Source: Hippopus hippopus
Taxonomy: Eukaryota > Mollusca > Bivalvia > Cardiida > Cardiidae
Direction: 5' to 3'
NCBI GenBank assembly: GCA_946811185.2
Contig: OX328111.1
Coordinates: forward strand, 42,148,388 to 42,212,387
Length of the DNA: 64,000 bases
Program-made: the position numbers and the translations under genes
Shown: piece by piece, positions 10,115 to 23,536 of the stretch
Position numbering within the stretch: position 1 is the first letter of the stretch
Layout: every line of letters starts with the position of its first letter
The notes under the pieces: model-generated
What the model was told of the DNA's origin: nothing
Databases searched by the model: none
Seen by the model: the letters and a program-made list of their open reading frames with translations, nothing else

Positions 10115-11971
10115 GCCAATATCACTAAAATGAGGGGCAAAGTAATGTTCCAGACGTAAAACCCAAGGTTCTATAGTTCGATTTCCCGGCAAATCAAATT
10201 TTCTTTTTCAGGATTGTATAAGTTCATAGCGACACGATTCATTCTTCTCTGATCGTTGATTAATGTTTCAAATAATCTACGTTTGAAAGCAAACAATGGT
10301 TTGCGAAAGGTTAAAAGCAAACTACCGGTAAAAGAAACTCCAATAATGCATAAATAGGTGCGTGCGATATAACTCAAATTATGTTGAAATCGTCTGATCG
10401 GGCTCATAACTTTCATTTTTCGTTAACGTGGCTCCTTTTAAGATCTGATCAATTACAAAAGAAAACTTCATCAGCATAATTCTCAGCTTAGTTCCTCAGT
10501 TGATGACGTAAAAGGCCTGAAACTTGGGGTTCACAGGTTCGATTCCGTAGCTGTTGCAATTTTTATCCGAGGTTTGATGACAGTCATTGCGACAAGATTC
10601 ATTAATTTCTCGTCGCTCGCAGTTTTTTTTCCTTCCTTCAATTCACAACAAAACTAGACATCATTTTTCTTTACAAAATGTTACAATTTCTTCTCGCACA
10701 TAAAAACCCAAAGAGGCAGTGGCAAAGTAATGTTCCAGACTTTAAACCCAAGATTCACCGGCTAATCTAATTTCCTTTTTCAGGATTAAGTTCAAAGCGA
10801 CAGGATTCATTCTTCTCTCATCATTGAACAATGTTTCAAATGATCTACGTTTGAAAGCAAAAAGTGCTTTGGGAAAAGTTAAAAGCAAAATACCGGTAAA
10901 AGTAACTTCAATAACGCATAAGTAGGTGCGTGCGTTATAACTTAAATTATGTTGACGTCCTCAGATCGGGCTCATAACTTTCATTTTCGTTAACATGCCT
11001 CCGTGTTAGATCTAATCAATTGCAAAAGAAAACTTCATCAGCATAATTCTCAGCTTAAGTGCTCAGTTGACGACGTACGAGGCCTTAAACTAGGAGTTTT
11101 CATGTTCGATTCCCCAGCTACGGCAATTTATATCCAAGGTTTAAAGACAGTCAATTCGACAAGATTCATTAATTTCTCATCGCTCACATTTTTCCCCCTT
11201 AAATTCACAACATAACTGTACATCATTTTTCTTTACAAAATGTTACAATTTCTTCTCGCACATAACAACCCTCCAGAAATAAAGTAAACATTTCAAAATC
11301 AAATACTCTCTGTCTCTCTCTCTGTCTCTCTCTCTTTCTCTCTCTCTCAACATCACCAAAGGCAGCCGCAAAGTAATGTTCCAGACTTTAAACCCAAGGT
11401 ACTATAGTCGATTCGCCGGCTAATCTAATTTCCTTTTTCAGGATTAAGTTCAAAGCGACAGGATTCATTCTTCTCTCATCATTAAACAATGTTTCAAATG
11501 ATCTACGTTTGAAAGCAAGCAGTGGTTTGGGAAAGGTTCAAAGCAAAATACCGGTAAAAGTATCTCCAATAACGCATAGGTAGGTGTGTGCGTTATAACT
11601 CAAATTATGTTGAAGTCGTTAGATCGGGCTCATAACTTTCATTTTCGTTAACATGCCTCCGTGTTAGATCTGATCAATTGCAAAAGAAAACTTCATCAGC
11701 ATAATTCTCAGCTTAAGTGCTCAGTTGACGACGTACGAGGCCTTAAACTAGGAGTTTTCAGGTTCGATTCCCCAGCTGTGGCAATTTATATCCAAGGTTT
11801 GAAGACAGTCAATTCGACAAGATTCATTAATTTCTCATCGCTCACAGTTTTCCCCCTTTAAATTCACAACATAAATGTACATCATTTTTCTTTACAAAAT
11901 GTTACAATTTCTTCTCGCGCATAACAACCCTCCAGAAATAAAGTAAACATTTCAAAATCAAATATTCTCAT

Positions 11972-12002
<31 letters not shown>

Positions 12003-12649
12003 TTCTCAACATCACCAAAGGCAGCGGCAAAGTAATGTTCCAGACTTTAAACCCAAGGTACTATAGTTCGATTCGCCGGCTAATCTAATTTCGTTTTTCA
12101 GGATTAAGTTCATAGCGGCAGGATTCATTCTTCTCTCATCATTAAACAATGTTTCCAATGATCTACAATTGAAAGCAAAAAGTGCTTTGGGAAAGGTTAA
12201 AAGCAAAATACCGGTAAAAGTAACTCCAATAACGCATAAGTAGGAGTGCGCGTTATAACAAATTATGTTGAAGTCGTCAAATCGGGCTCATAACTTTCAT
12301 TTTCGTTAACATGCCTCCGTGTTAGATCTGATCAATTGCAAAAGAAAACTTCATCAGCATAATTCGCAGCTTGGTTGCTCAGTTGATGATGTACGAGGCC
12401 TGAAACTAGGAGCTTTCAGGTTCGATTCTCCAGCTCTTGCAATTTTTATGCGAGGTTTGATGACAGTCATTGCGACAAGTTTCATTAATTTCTCATTGCT
12501 CACATATTTTTCCGACAACAGTTATGTAGGAAAGCAGCCATTGGTTCGGAAGAATGTGCAAGGTACTGGTAAATGAAATACCAACACAGCATGGATAGGT
12601 GCACATGACGCCCTGATATACATGTAACTGATATGACTGAAATAATACA
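9935..12649 (+). repeat. Sub-repeat block of four monomers (0-A-B-D), unit 2
   Basis: Anchors cgttaac lie at 10421, 10988, 11646 and 12304 (spacings 567, 658, 658). Type A has the B-box variant tgttcgattcc, type B has ggttcgattcc with cagctgtgg, and type D has cagctcttgc and the longer 3' body. Type C, with aatcaaatgc and catcttggttgctc, is absent although unit 1 has it. Confidence 0.85.
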
Positions 12650-12938
12650 TTTTCAACTCTCTATGTATCTGCTATAAACTTAAATTCCTTCGAACATCGT
12701 CAATCCATTTGAACTAAGGCAAGAGACAACTAGATTCTCCCTTATAATTTCATTTAGGGCGATAAATTAAACGTGGCCCAAATGATCAGATTTGTCTTTT
12801 GAAGTAGTGGGGCAAACGCGGCATGAAACCAGCATTGTTTCCTGATTCAAACAGTGTTTTAAAAAGTCTTCCTCTCTAAGGTCGTGCTGAAAGAATCTTT
12901 ATGACGTTTATTAAACCTTCACTAAATAAAACAATGCC

Positions 12939-13466
12939 GAGATCGGTAGCTCAGTCGGTAATCTATGGCACTTGAGACCAGGGTATTGCTGGTTCCAATT
13001 CCTAGCTAGGCAAATTTCTTTCCAAGTACTGATTATATTCAGTGCGACAGGATCTCTCTCTCCCTCTCTCTCTATCTCTCTCTCTCTCTGCTGAATTATG
13101 TTTTAATGTTTATGACGTGGAGTATGTGAGAAAGCAGCCAGTGGATATAATATTGAGTGGAGCACTGGATAAAGAAACCGTAAAGGACTTGAGAACAGGG
13201 CGTCATTGGTTGGTTTCCCGGCTCGGTCAATTTTTTCCGAGGATTGCTTATAGTCATTGCGATAGGATTCATTGCTCTCTCAACGTTGACCATTGTTTCA
13301 ACGACTGTTATGTGGGAAAGCAGCCAGTGGCTTGGAAAGAATATTGTGCGTAATACCGGTAAAAGAAATTACAGGAAAGAATAGATAGGTGCACTGGCCG
13401 CCGCAATATAAACTGAAATAATGTTGCAAACGGCGTTTATCACTCTTCAATCAATCAAGGAATCAA
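12939..13466 (+). mobile_element. Dimeric tRNA-derived SINE with CT expansion, unit 2
   Basis: Same dimer as in unit 1, with an intact tagctcagtcgg A box and the caatcaatcaagg tail. The internal CT tract is shorter (about 13051-13089). Private changes shared with unit 3 include cattgctctctc where the others have cattcctctctc. Confidence 0.8.
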
Positions 13467-13778
13467 GAATCTTACGTCAATGTTTATGAATTATTATCAA
13501 TAAACAAGTTGCTTTTGCAGAATTCTACATAGTTCTTCATCTACATGTATTTCAAAGCAGATTACATTCAAAATTACGGACTGAGGCAGCATTATATCAA
13601 CTGAGAAACGATCAACCATACACACTGAGGAAGATATGAAGGAAAGGAAGCTAAATTTATTGTAGGAAGTAGATTTTTTGGAGGAAAAGGATAAACATCA
13701 TAGTCCAAGAGTACAGTCCTATAAACGTGAGAAACACAACAAGGAGACCACAGCTGCAATATAAAGTCAGCCAAAAGA
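13467..13778. other. Spacer 3 without the 182 bp segment, unit 2
   Basis: The sequence passes directly from ttgctttt to gcagaattc at 13516/13517. Otherwise it matches unit 1. No gene is seen. Confidence 0.75.
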
Positions 13779-14504
13779 GATGAATGGATGGACGGATGGG
13801 TGGATGGATGGAGGTGGGTAGATAGATATAGATTAATAGATAGATAAATAGATAAAAAAAAAAGAAAAAAAAAATGAGGCACAGAAGGCGAAAGAGATGG
13901 ATAGATGGACAGAGACAGAGAGAGAAGTTTGCAGGTAGGACAAAGAAATAAAGGGAGACAGACAGACAGAGAGAACGTGACAGAATAATGAACGATAGAC
14001 AATGAGACAGAAGATGGTGGAATAGCGAAAGAGACAGAGAGAAACAGAGATAGAGAGACTGTGTGAAAGGAGGCAGTGCGATATAGATAGAAAAAGGAGA
14101 GAGAGATATGAAGAGGAGGGAGAGAAATGGGAAGGGATAGAGAGAGAAATAGAGAGCGAGGGAAAGACAGAAAGCGAGAAAGAGAGAGACAGAGAGAGAG
14201 AGAGATAGACAATGAGAGAGATAGAGAGCGACAGAGAGAGACTGAAAGCGGAAATCAGTGTAGAGGGAAAGATAAGAATGAGGAGCAGAGAGTAAGACAA
14301 AAAGTTCTGAAAAGAGAAGATAGAGAGTGACAGACAAAGAGAGAGAGAGAGAGAGAGAGAGAAAGAAAGAGACAGACAGACGGTGATTGGAAAGAGAGAG
14401 GTGAAGATAGACAGAAATAGCAAAAGAAGAGAGAAAGAGAGAAAAAGAAAGTGGTAGACAGACAGAGACTGACAGAGAGAGGTGAAGAGAGACAGAAATG
14501 GCGA

Positions 14505-14551
<47 letters not shown>

Positions 14552-14585
14552 GAAATGAAAAAGAGAGAGAGAGAGAGCGAGATGA
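13779..14585 (+). repeat. Polypurine compound microsatellite block, unit 2
   Basis: GATG, GATA, A-run, then GA/GACA mixtures as in unit 1. The A run is split by a G (about 13854-13874). A private substitution (gacgg in the GATG array) and a longer terminal (GA)n before cacc distinguish it. Confidence 0.9.
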
Positions 14586-16208
14586 GTGAAATGAGGGTGA
14601 ATACATTATTTCAGACCGTATAGATTGAGGGTTAAAGTCATGAAGAAGAAGTAGAGGCCAAAGACTTATCGGTGAAATAAAAGTGCAGGCATAGGTTCGT
14701 CATCTGAAGGTACATTCAATTAAGCTAGGTTGAAATATAAAGGAAGCAGATAGAACAAGCTAATCGACTGGAGCTAAAATATGAGTATGGGCATAGTTGT
14801 AAATACTGAGGGTATATCTTTCGAACTGAGAGAATATATAACCTATCATAGATACAGGCATGCGGCATTGGGTTGAAATAATAGAAGGGACATTGTTTCA
14901 AGGTTTGAGGGAACATGGAACTGAGAATGTATTTCACCGTCTGGGACAAAGTAGAAGGAACCAAAAGAACATCTTACCGACTGGCAGTGCAGGCTAACAG
15001 ATTGGGAGTAAAATCTCTGAAAGGACACAGGTTTATAGCTTAATGATACACATCTCACTCACCAAGGCTACCATCTCAATTCCTATAAGAACATAAAACG
15101 GGCTGTTGCAGTAACCAATGGACAGAGGACACATCTTCGAACTGTGGGTACATCAAGTGGCAAGGGATACAGTCTAATTGAAAACGGGTAAATTTTAAGA
15201 TAGAATACAGCTTTAGGGCCTTATGGTGTATCCGAGTGACTGAGGTGCATCTCATAGACTAAGGGTTTTCATTGCTAACTTTGGGTTCAACGCTTTGACT
15301 AATGTTATAAGACTGGAAGAAAAGTTATAGTTAGGAAACTCTCTAAACTTACACCTAACAGATTTAGGGTACAATCAGGAAAAGTGTGTAAAGGCAACTG
15401 TGCAAATGGTACCATTTGAGTGAGGCCAATGGTTCAGGGCCTGGGCTACATTCAACTGACTATAGGTACGATTTCAAAGTCGTCTAAGAGGACATGAAAT
15501 AGACTGGGGAAACATTCCATGAACTGAGGATACAATCTCAAGGACTCAATCGATATGCTTGTAACGGACTGAGGGTTGGTTTTAGGCGCTGTGGGTATGA
15601 AATCGCCGACTGTGGGTACAGGCTTAGGAACTTGTGCAGTCACAGGAAGGTGGAAATACAGCTTTAGGACCTATTTAAAGCAATTTCAAGCGATATAGAG
15701 CTCACCGCTAAACGTGTAAGACTCAATCAAACAAAAAGAAGAAATATTTCTCGAACTGAAGGTACATCTCTTGGACTAAAGGTAAATCAAACAGACTGAA
15801 GGGGCTAACGCACGGCATTTGGTTTAATTCAAAGTAAAAACAAGTGTCTGGATCTTTATTTACGTTTGACAGACCGACGATACATCTTACAGAAAGGCAC
15901 ATACAAAGGACCAAAAAGTGGTTGATCATATCGAATAATTTCCAGAGGTAAGGTTTATCTCATTGACTAAGAGTACAGCCTAATGAAGTAGTGAAATAAG
16001 AAACTGGTTGATTCTGAAGGATTTGTTGACTCCTCTCATGGGCTAAGAGTTCATCTCACGAATTGGGGATACATACTGAGATTGGGTTACATGAGACTAA
16101 AGACGATGGTAAGGACTAATGGGCCAGTATTACGCACTAAATGCATTTCTCCCGATGTGAAAGTACAACCTGCGGACTGAGGATGAAATCTCCATGACTG
16201 AGAATATG
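14586..16208 (+). repeat. Degenerate 20-21 bp minisatellite across the unit 2/3 boundary
   Basis: Colinear with 6772-8395. It has cctgggctacattc where unit 1 has cctgggggtacattc, a two-base length change inside one monomer, and otherwise near identity. No gene is seen. Confidence 0.7.
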
Positions 16209-16927
16209 TTTAATGGAAATGATGACAGTTATTGCGACAGGGTTTCTTCTTATCTCAGCGCTGATAATCCTTCAAACGACGTCAGAAAAAGAAAGCAGTA
16301 AGTGCCAATGGGAACAATATTGTGCGAAGTACTGGTAAAAGAAAGTACTGATCTCCTTCCAAATAGCCTGTAACTTTTTTTTATTGAATCCAAAACTGTC
16401 CAGAAAATATCGAACCCCTTAAAATTAACTTCTGCACATTTCTAAACATATGACCATTAAAATCTACAGTGTTCACACATTTTGCTTTTCCATCATTGTT
16501 CTTTACAAAAAGTTACAATCTCTTCTCGCACATAACAACTCTTCAGAAATAAATAAAAACGGACTGAAAATATATCTCCCGATGTGAAAGTAAAACCTGC
16601 GGACTGAGGATACAATCTCTTAGACTGAGAATATGCTCTATGGAATTGATGACAGTTATTGTGACAGGGTTTATTCTTATCTCAGCGCTCATAATTCTTT
16701 CGACGAGGTTGTGTGAGGAAAACAGCCAGTGCTAATGGGAACAATACTGTGCGAAGTACCGGTAAAAAGTTATCCCCCTTCCAAAAGCTTATATTTTTTC
16801 CCATAAACTCACAACTGTACATCATTTATCTTTACAAAATGTAACAATTTCTTCTCGTGCATAACAACCTTTCAGGAAAAAAGTAAACATGTCAAAATCA
16901 AATACATTCTCTCTCTCTCTCTCTCTC
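16144..16927 (+). repeat. Duplicated headless SINE-body module with short (CT)n, unit 3
   Basis: Two-copy module as in unit 1. The CT tract is about 20 bp, as in unit 2. The first base group reads gcatttctccc, a private change from gtatttctccc. Confidence 0.8.
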
Positions 16928-17196
16928 AGATCGTCTTGCCAAGTTGCTTGGTCGGTAAAGTACATGGCTTAAAACCTATACAGTGGCAGGTTCGGTCCCC
17001 AAGCTGTACCAATTTCTGTCCGAGGTTCGATTATTTTCATTGATGCAGAATTTATTCTATGCTTAATGCCGATCATTCTATTGACTAAAGCTATTTTGAA
17101 AAGCAGCCAGTGGTTTTAAGAGACTGTTAGAAGAGCACTGGCCGCGCCATTTACCTGACATCAAGTTGAAACAACGCTAAAAAAACACGCTAACAA
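16928..17196 (+). mobile_element. tRNA-derived SINE-like element, unit 3
   Basis: Same element as 1151-1420, with several private substitutions (ttttaagagactgtt, gcagaatttatt). It has gtccgaggttcg as in units 4, 6, 7 and 8, rather than the gtccgacgttcg of units 1 and 2 (unit 5 reads gttcgaggttcg). Confidence 0.7.
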
Positions 17197-17746
17197 AGAA
17201 ATCTGGCTCAGCTACAACATCCAGCATTACCAACTGAATCACCATCATCATCCAAACCATTATTAAATAGCTTCACAACTGCTGTAAACTTAAACAGTTT
17301 TGCTCAATACTATTTTAGTTCACTTTTCAACACTGTTATAAGAAATCAGGAAAACATCTTTGTTCTACATTCAAATCAGTTCCATTTCTTTACTCGATTT
17401 CCAGATTGTCCACAGTTTTTTTGTCTTTTTTTATCTTTAAGTTTTGATTCTTTCCAAAAAATCAGTAAACAACAATCAAATGTACACTTATCATTTCCAG
17501 TGCTTCCATAATATGGGGACAGGCTTGGGGATATGATTCCAGTATTTTCTCCCATTATAGCAAGATCTTTCTCTCCAAGGTCTTGCAAACATGACTCATA
17601 AACATATTTTTCGTTTACCTTATAAATGTCCCCTCTAAGAATCGATCAACTTCAAAAGTAGACTTCAGCAACATACTTCTTTGCTTTTCACCACTTCTTT
17701 ACAAAATCAAATTGTGTCGAGGATTCCTGAACATGACATATCCTTG
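17197..17746. other. Spacer 1, no gene seen, unit 3
   Basis: A/T-rich, colinear with unit 1 spacer 1. No supported gene. Confidence 0.6.
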
Positions 17747-20700
17747 CCTCCTTCCAAATAGGTCTTTTTTTTTTCCCTTCAATTCACAACACAATTGTAC
17801 ATCATTGTTCTTTACAAAATGTTACAATTTCTTCTCGCACATAACAACCTTCCAGGAATAAAGTAAAGATTTCAAATTCGAATACTCCCTCTCTCTCTCT
17901 CTCTCTGCCTGCCAATATCACTAAAATGAGGTGCAAAGTAATGTTCCAGACGTAAAACCCAAGGTTCTATAGTTCGATTTCCCGGCAAATCAAATTTTCT
18001 TTTTCAGGATTGTATAAGTTCATAGCGACACGATTCATTCTTCTCTGATCGTTGATTAATGTTTCAAATAATCTACGTTTGAAAGCAAACAATGGTTTGC
18101 GAAAGGTTAAAAGCAAACTACCGGTAAAAGAAACTCCAATAATGCATAAATAGGTGCGCGCGATATAACTCAAATTATGTTGAAATCGTCTGATCGGGCT
18201 CATAACTTTCATTTTTCGTTAACGTGGCTCCTTTTAAGATCTGATCAATTACAAAAGAAAACTTCATCAGCATAATTCTCAGCTTAGTTCCTCAGTTGAT
18301 GACGTAAAAGGCCAGGTTCGATTCCGCAGCTGTTGCAATTTTTATCTGAAGTTTGATGACAGTCATTGCGACAAGATTCATTAATTTCTCGTCGCTCGCA
18401 GTTTTTTTTCCTTCCTTCAATTCACAACAAAACTAGACATCATTTTTCTTTACAAAATGTTACAATTTCTTCTCGCACATAAAAACCCAAACAGGCAGTG
18501 GCAAAGTAATGTTCCAGACTTTAAACCCAAGATTCACCGGCTAATCTAATTTCCCTTTTCAGGATTAAGTTCAAAGCGACAGGATTCATTCTTCTCTCAT
18601 CATTGAACAATGTTTCAAATGATCTACGTTTGAAAGCAAAAAGTGCTTTGGGAAAAGTTAAAAGCAAAATACCGGTAAAAGTAACTCCAATAACGCATAA
18701 GTAGGTGCGTGCGTTATAACTTAAATTATGTTGACGTCCTCAGATCGGGCTCATAACTTTCATTTTCGTTAACATGCCTCCGTGTTAGATCTAATCAATT
18801 GCAAAAGAAAACTTCATCAGCATAATTCTCAGCTTAAGTGCTCAGTTGACGACGTACGAGGCCTTAAACTAGGAGTTTTCATGTTCGATTCCCCAGCTAC
18901 GGCAATTTATATCCAAGGTTTGAAGACAGTCAATTCGACAAGATTCATTAATTTCTCATCGCTCACATTTTTCCCCCTTAAATTCACAACATAACTGTAC
19001 ATCATTTTTCTTTACAAAATGTTACAATTTCTTCTCGCACATAACAACCCTCCAGAAATAAAGTAAACATTTCAAAATCAAATACTCTCTGTCTCTCTCT
19101 CTGTCTCTCTCTCTTTCTCTCTCTCTCAACATCACCAAAGGCAGCCGCAAAGTAATGTTCCAGACTTTAAACCCAAGGTACTATAGTCGATTCGCCGGCT
19201 AATCTAATTTCCTTTTTCAGGATTAAGTTCAAAGCGACAGGATTCATTCTTCTTTCATCATTAAACAATGTTTCAAATGATCTACGTTTGAAAGCAAACA
19301 GTGGTTTGGGAAAGGTTCAAAGGAAAAGTCCGGTAAAAGTATCTCCAATAACGCATAAGTAGGTGTGTGCGTTATAACTCAAATTATGTTGAAGTCGTTA
19401 GATCGGGCTCATAACTTTCATTTTCGTTAACATGCCTCCGTGTTAGATCTAATCAATTGCAAAAGAAAACTTCATCAGCATAATTCTCAGCTTAAGTGCT
19501 CAGTTGACGACGTACGAGGCCTTAAACTAGGAGTTTTCAGGTTCGATTCCCCAGCTGTGGCAATTTATATCCAAGGTTTGAAGACAGTCAATTCGACAAG
19601 ATTCATTAATTTCTCATCGCTCACATTTTTCCTCCTTAAATTCACAACATAAATGTACATCATTTTTCTTTACAAAATGTTACAATTTCTTCTCGCACAT
19701 AACAACCCTCCAGAAATAAAGTAAACATTTCAAAATCAAATATTCTCATTCTCTCTCTCTCTCTGTCTCTCTCTTTCTCAACATCACCAAAGGCAGCGGC
19801 AAAGTAATGTTCCAGACTTTAAACCCAAGGTACTATAGTTCGATTCGCCGGCTAATCTAATTTCCTTTCTCAGGATTAGGTTCAAAGCGACAGGATTCAT
19901 TCTTCTCTCATCATTGAACAATGTTTCAAATGATCTACGTTTGAAAGCAAACAGTGGTTTGGGAAAGGTTAAAAGCAAAATACCGGTAAAAGTATCTCCA
20001 ATAACGCATAAGTAGGTGTGTGCGTTTTAACAAATTATGTTGAAGTCGTCAGATCGGGCTCATAACTTTCATTTTCGTTAACATGCCTCCGTGTTAGATC
20101 TAATCAAATGCAAAGGAAAACTTCATCAGCATAATTCTCATCTTGGTTGCTCAGTTGACGACGTACGGGGCCTTAAACTAGGAGTTTTCAGGTTCGATTC
20201 CCCAGCCGTGGCAATTTATATCCAAGGTTTAAAGACAGTCAATTCGACAAGATTCATTAATTTCTCATCGCTCACATTTTTCCTCCTTAAATTCAAAACA
20301 TAAATGTACATCATTTTTCTTTACAAAATGTTACAATTTCTTCTCGCACATAACAACCCTCCAGAAATAAAGTAAACATTTCAAAATCAAATACTCTCTC
20401 TCGCTCTCTCAACATCACCAAAGGCAGCCGCAAAGTAATGTTCCAGACTTTAAACCCAAGGTACTATAGTTCGATTCGCCGGCTAATCTAATTTCCTTTT
20501 TCAGGATTAAGTTCAAAGCGACAGGATTCATTCTTCTCTCATCATTAAACAATGTTTCCATTGATCTACAATTGAAAGCAAAAAGTGCTTTGGGAAAGGT
20601 TAAAAGCAAAATACCGGTAAAAGTAACTCCAATAACGCATAAGTAGGAGTGTGCGTTATAACAAATTATGTTGAAGTCGTCAGATCGGGCTCATAACTTT

Positions 20701-21053
20701 CATTTTCGTTAACATGCCTCCGTGTTAGATCTGATCAATTGCAAAAGAAAACTTCATCAGCATAATTCGCAGCTTGGTTGCTCAGTTGATGATGTACGAG
20801 GCCTGAAACTAGGAGCTTTCAGGTTCGATTCTCCAGCTCTTGCAATTTTTATGCGAGGTTTGATGACAGTCATTGCGACAAGTTTCATTAATTTCTCATT
20901 GCTCACATATTTTTTCCGACAACAGTTATGTAGGAAAGCAGCCATTGGTTCGGAAGAATGTGCAAGGTACTGGTAAATGAAATACCAACACAGCATGGAT
21001 AGGTGCACATGACGCCCTGATATACATGTAACTGATATGACTGAAATAATACA
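17747..21053 (+). repeat. Sub-repeat block of five monomers (0-A-B-C-D), unit 3
   Basis: Anchors cgttaac lie at 18217, 18767, 19425, 20076 and 20707 (spacings 550, 658, 651, 631). All five monomer types are present in order. In monomer 0 about 17 bases are missing from the middle of the tRNA-like head (aaaggccaggttcg near 18308-18321, where others have the anticodon-side segment). Confidence 0.85.
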
Positions 21054-21342
21054 TTTTCAACTCTCTATGTATCTGCTATAAACTTAAATTCCTTCGAACA
21101 TCGTCAATCCATTTGAACTAAGGCAAGAGACAACTAGATTCTCCCTTATAATTTCATTTAGGGCGATAAATTAAACGTGGCCCAAATGATCATATTTGTC
21201 TTTTGAAGTAGTGGGGCAAACGCGGCATGAAACCAGCATTGTTTCCTGATTCAAACAATGTTTTAAAAAGTCTTCCTCTCTAAGGTCGTGCTGAAAGAAT
21301 CTTTATGACGTTTATTAAACCTTCACTAAATAAAACAATGCC

Positions 21343-21875
21343 GAGATCGGTAGCTTCAGTCGGTAATCTATGGCACTTGAGACCAGGGTATTGCTGGTTC
21401 CAATTCCTAGCTAGGCAAATTTCTTTCCAAGTACTGATTATATTCAGTGCGACAGGATCTCTCTCTCCCTCTCTCTCTCTATCTCTCTGTCTCTCTCTGC
21501 TGAATTATGTTTTAATGTTTATGACGTGGAGTATGTGAGAAAGCAGCCAGTGGATATAATATTGAGTGGAGCACTGGATAAAGAAACCGTAAAGGACTTG
21601 AGAACAGGGCGTCATTGGTTGGTTTCCCGGCTCGGTCAATTTTTTCCGAGGATTGCTTATAGTCATTGCGATAGGATTCATTGCTCTCTCAACGTTGACC
21701 ATTGTTTCAATGACTGTTATGTGGGAAAGCAGCCAGTGGCTTGGAAAGAATATTGTGCGTAATACCGGTAAAAGAAATTACAGGAAAGAATAGATAGGTG
21801 CACTGGCCGCCACAATATAAACTGAAATAATGTTGCAAACGGCGTTTATCACTCTTCAATCAATCAAGGAATCAA
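21343..21875 (+). mobile_element. Dimeric tRNA-derived SINE with CT expansion, unit 3
   Basis: As in unit 1, but an extra t breaks the A-box-like region (tagcttcagtcgg), a change also found in unit 5 although units 4 and 6-8 lack it. The CT tract contains a gtctc interruption. Confidence 0.8.
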
Positions 21876-22187
21876 GAATCTTACGTCAATGTTTATGAAT
21901 TATTATCAATAAACAAGTTGCTTTTGCAGAATTCTACATAGTTCTTCATCTACATGTATTTCAAAGCAGATTACATTCAAAATTACGGACTGAGGCAGCA
22001 TCATATCAACTGAGAAACGATCAACCATACACATTGAGGAAGATATGAAGGAAAGGAAGCTAGATTTATTGTAGGAAGTACATTTTTTGGAGGAAAAGGA
22101 TAAACATCATAGTCCAAGAGTACAGTCCTATAAACGTGAGAAACACAACAAGGAGACCACAGCTGCAATATAAAGTCAGCCAAAAGA
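21876..22187. other. Spacer 3 without the 182 bp segment, unit 3
   Basis: Direct junction ttgctttt/gcagaattc at 21925/21926, identical to unit 2. No gene is seen. Confidence 0.75.
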
Positions 22188-22577
22188 GATGAATGGATGG
22201 ATGGATGGGTGGATGGATGGAGATGGGTAGATAGATATAGATTAATAGATAGATAAATAGATAAAAAAAAAAAAAAAAAAAAAAATTGAGGCACAGAAGG
22301 CGAAAGAGATGGATAGATGGACAGAGACAGAGAGAGAAGTTTGCAGGTAGGACAAAGAAATAAAGGGAGACAGACAGACAGAGAGAACGTGACAGAATAA
22401 TGAACGATAGACAATGAGACAGAAGATGGTGGAATAGCGAAAGAGACAGAGAGAAACAGAGATAGAGAGACTATGTGAAAGGAGGCAGTGAGATATAGAT
22501 AGAAAAAGGAGAGAGAGATATTAAGAGGAGGGAGAGAAATGGGAAGGGATAGAGAGAGAAATAGAGAGCGAGAAAGT

Positions 22578-22613
<36 letters not shown>

Positions 22614-22990
22614 CAATGAGAGAGATAGAGAGCGACAGAGAGAGACTGAAAGCGGAAATCAGTGTAGAGGGAAAGATAAGAATGAGGAGCAGAGAGTAAG
22701 ACAAAAAGTTCTGAAAAGAGAAGATAGAGAGTGACAGACAAAGAGAGAGAGAGAGAGAGAGAGAAAGAAAGAGACAGACAGACGGTGATTGGAAAGAGAG
22801 AGATGAAGATAGACAGAAATAGCAAAAGAAGAGAGAAAGAGAGAAAAAGAAAGTGGTAGACAGACAGAGACTGAGAGAGAGAGAGAGAGAGAGGTGAAGA
22901 GAGACAGAAATAGCGAAACGAGAGAGAGATTGAGAGAGAGAGAGAGAGAGAGAGACCGAAATGAAAAAGAGAGAGAGAGAGAGCGAGATG
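22188..22990 (+). repeat. Polypurine compound microsatellite block, unit 3
   Basis: Same order as unit 1. The A run after GATA is the longest in the window, over 20 A. A short deletion removes part of the gagggaaagacag stretch near 22570. Confidence 0.9.
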
Positions 22991-23499
22991 AGTGAAATGA
23001 GGGTGAATACATTATTTCAGACCGTATAGATTGAGGGTTAAAGTCATGAAGAAGAAGTAGAGGCCAAAGACATATCGGTGAAATAAAAGTGCAGGCATAG
23101 GTTCGTCATCTCAAGGTACATTCAATTAAGCTAGGTTGAAATATAAAGGAAGCAGATAGAACAAGCTAATCGACTGGAGCTAAAATATGAGTAAGGGCAT
23201 AGTTGTAAATACTGAGGGTATATCTTTCGAACTGAGAGAATATATAACCTATCATAGATACAGGCATGCGGCATTGGGTTGAAATAATAGAAGGGACATT
23301 GTTTCAAGGTTTGAGGGAACATGGAACTGAGAATGTATTTCACCGTCTGGGACAAAGTAGAAGGAACCAAAAGAACATCTTACCGATTGGCAGTGCAGGC
23401 TAACAGATTGGGAGTAAAATCTCTGAAAGGACACAGGTTTATAGCTTAATGATACACATCTCACTCACCAAGGCTACCATCTCAATTCCTATAAGAACA
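22991..23499 (+). repeat. Degenerate 20-21 bp minisatellite, left of the insertion, unit 3
   Basis: Colinear with the start of 6772-8395 up to ctataagaaca, where the inserted element begins. Confidence 0.7.
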
Positions 23500-23503
23500 C
23501 AAG

Positions 23504-23520
23504 AGGGCCATGATGGCCCT
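23504..23520 (+). other. Terminal hairpin of the inserted element
   Basis: agggccat-g-atggccct forms a perfect 8 bp stem around a single central base, four bases from the left boundary. On the reverse strand it lies four bases before the 3' end, a position like the 3' hairpin of Helitron-type elements. Confidence 0.75.
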
Positions 23521-23525
23521 GTATT

Positions 23526-23536
23526 GCTCCACTGGC
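23526..23536 (+). repeat. Left subterminal inverted repeat
   Basis: gctccactggc is the exact reverse complement of gccagtggagc at 25024-25034. The distances from the ends are unequal (26 and 3 bases), so it is subterminal rather than a terminal inverted repeat. Confidence 0.8.

Larger units (their letters stand above)
7986..15798 (+). repeat. Macrosatellite unit 2
   Basis: A complete 7813 bp unit. It is shorter than unit 1 mainly because it lacks the 182 bp segment of spacer 3 (junction 13516/13517), a state shared only with unit 3. It has four sub-repeats of types 0-A-B-D. No gene is supported. Confidence 0.95.
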
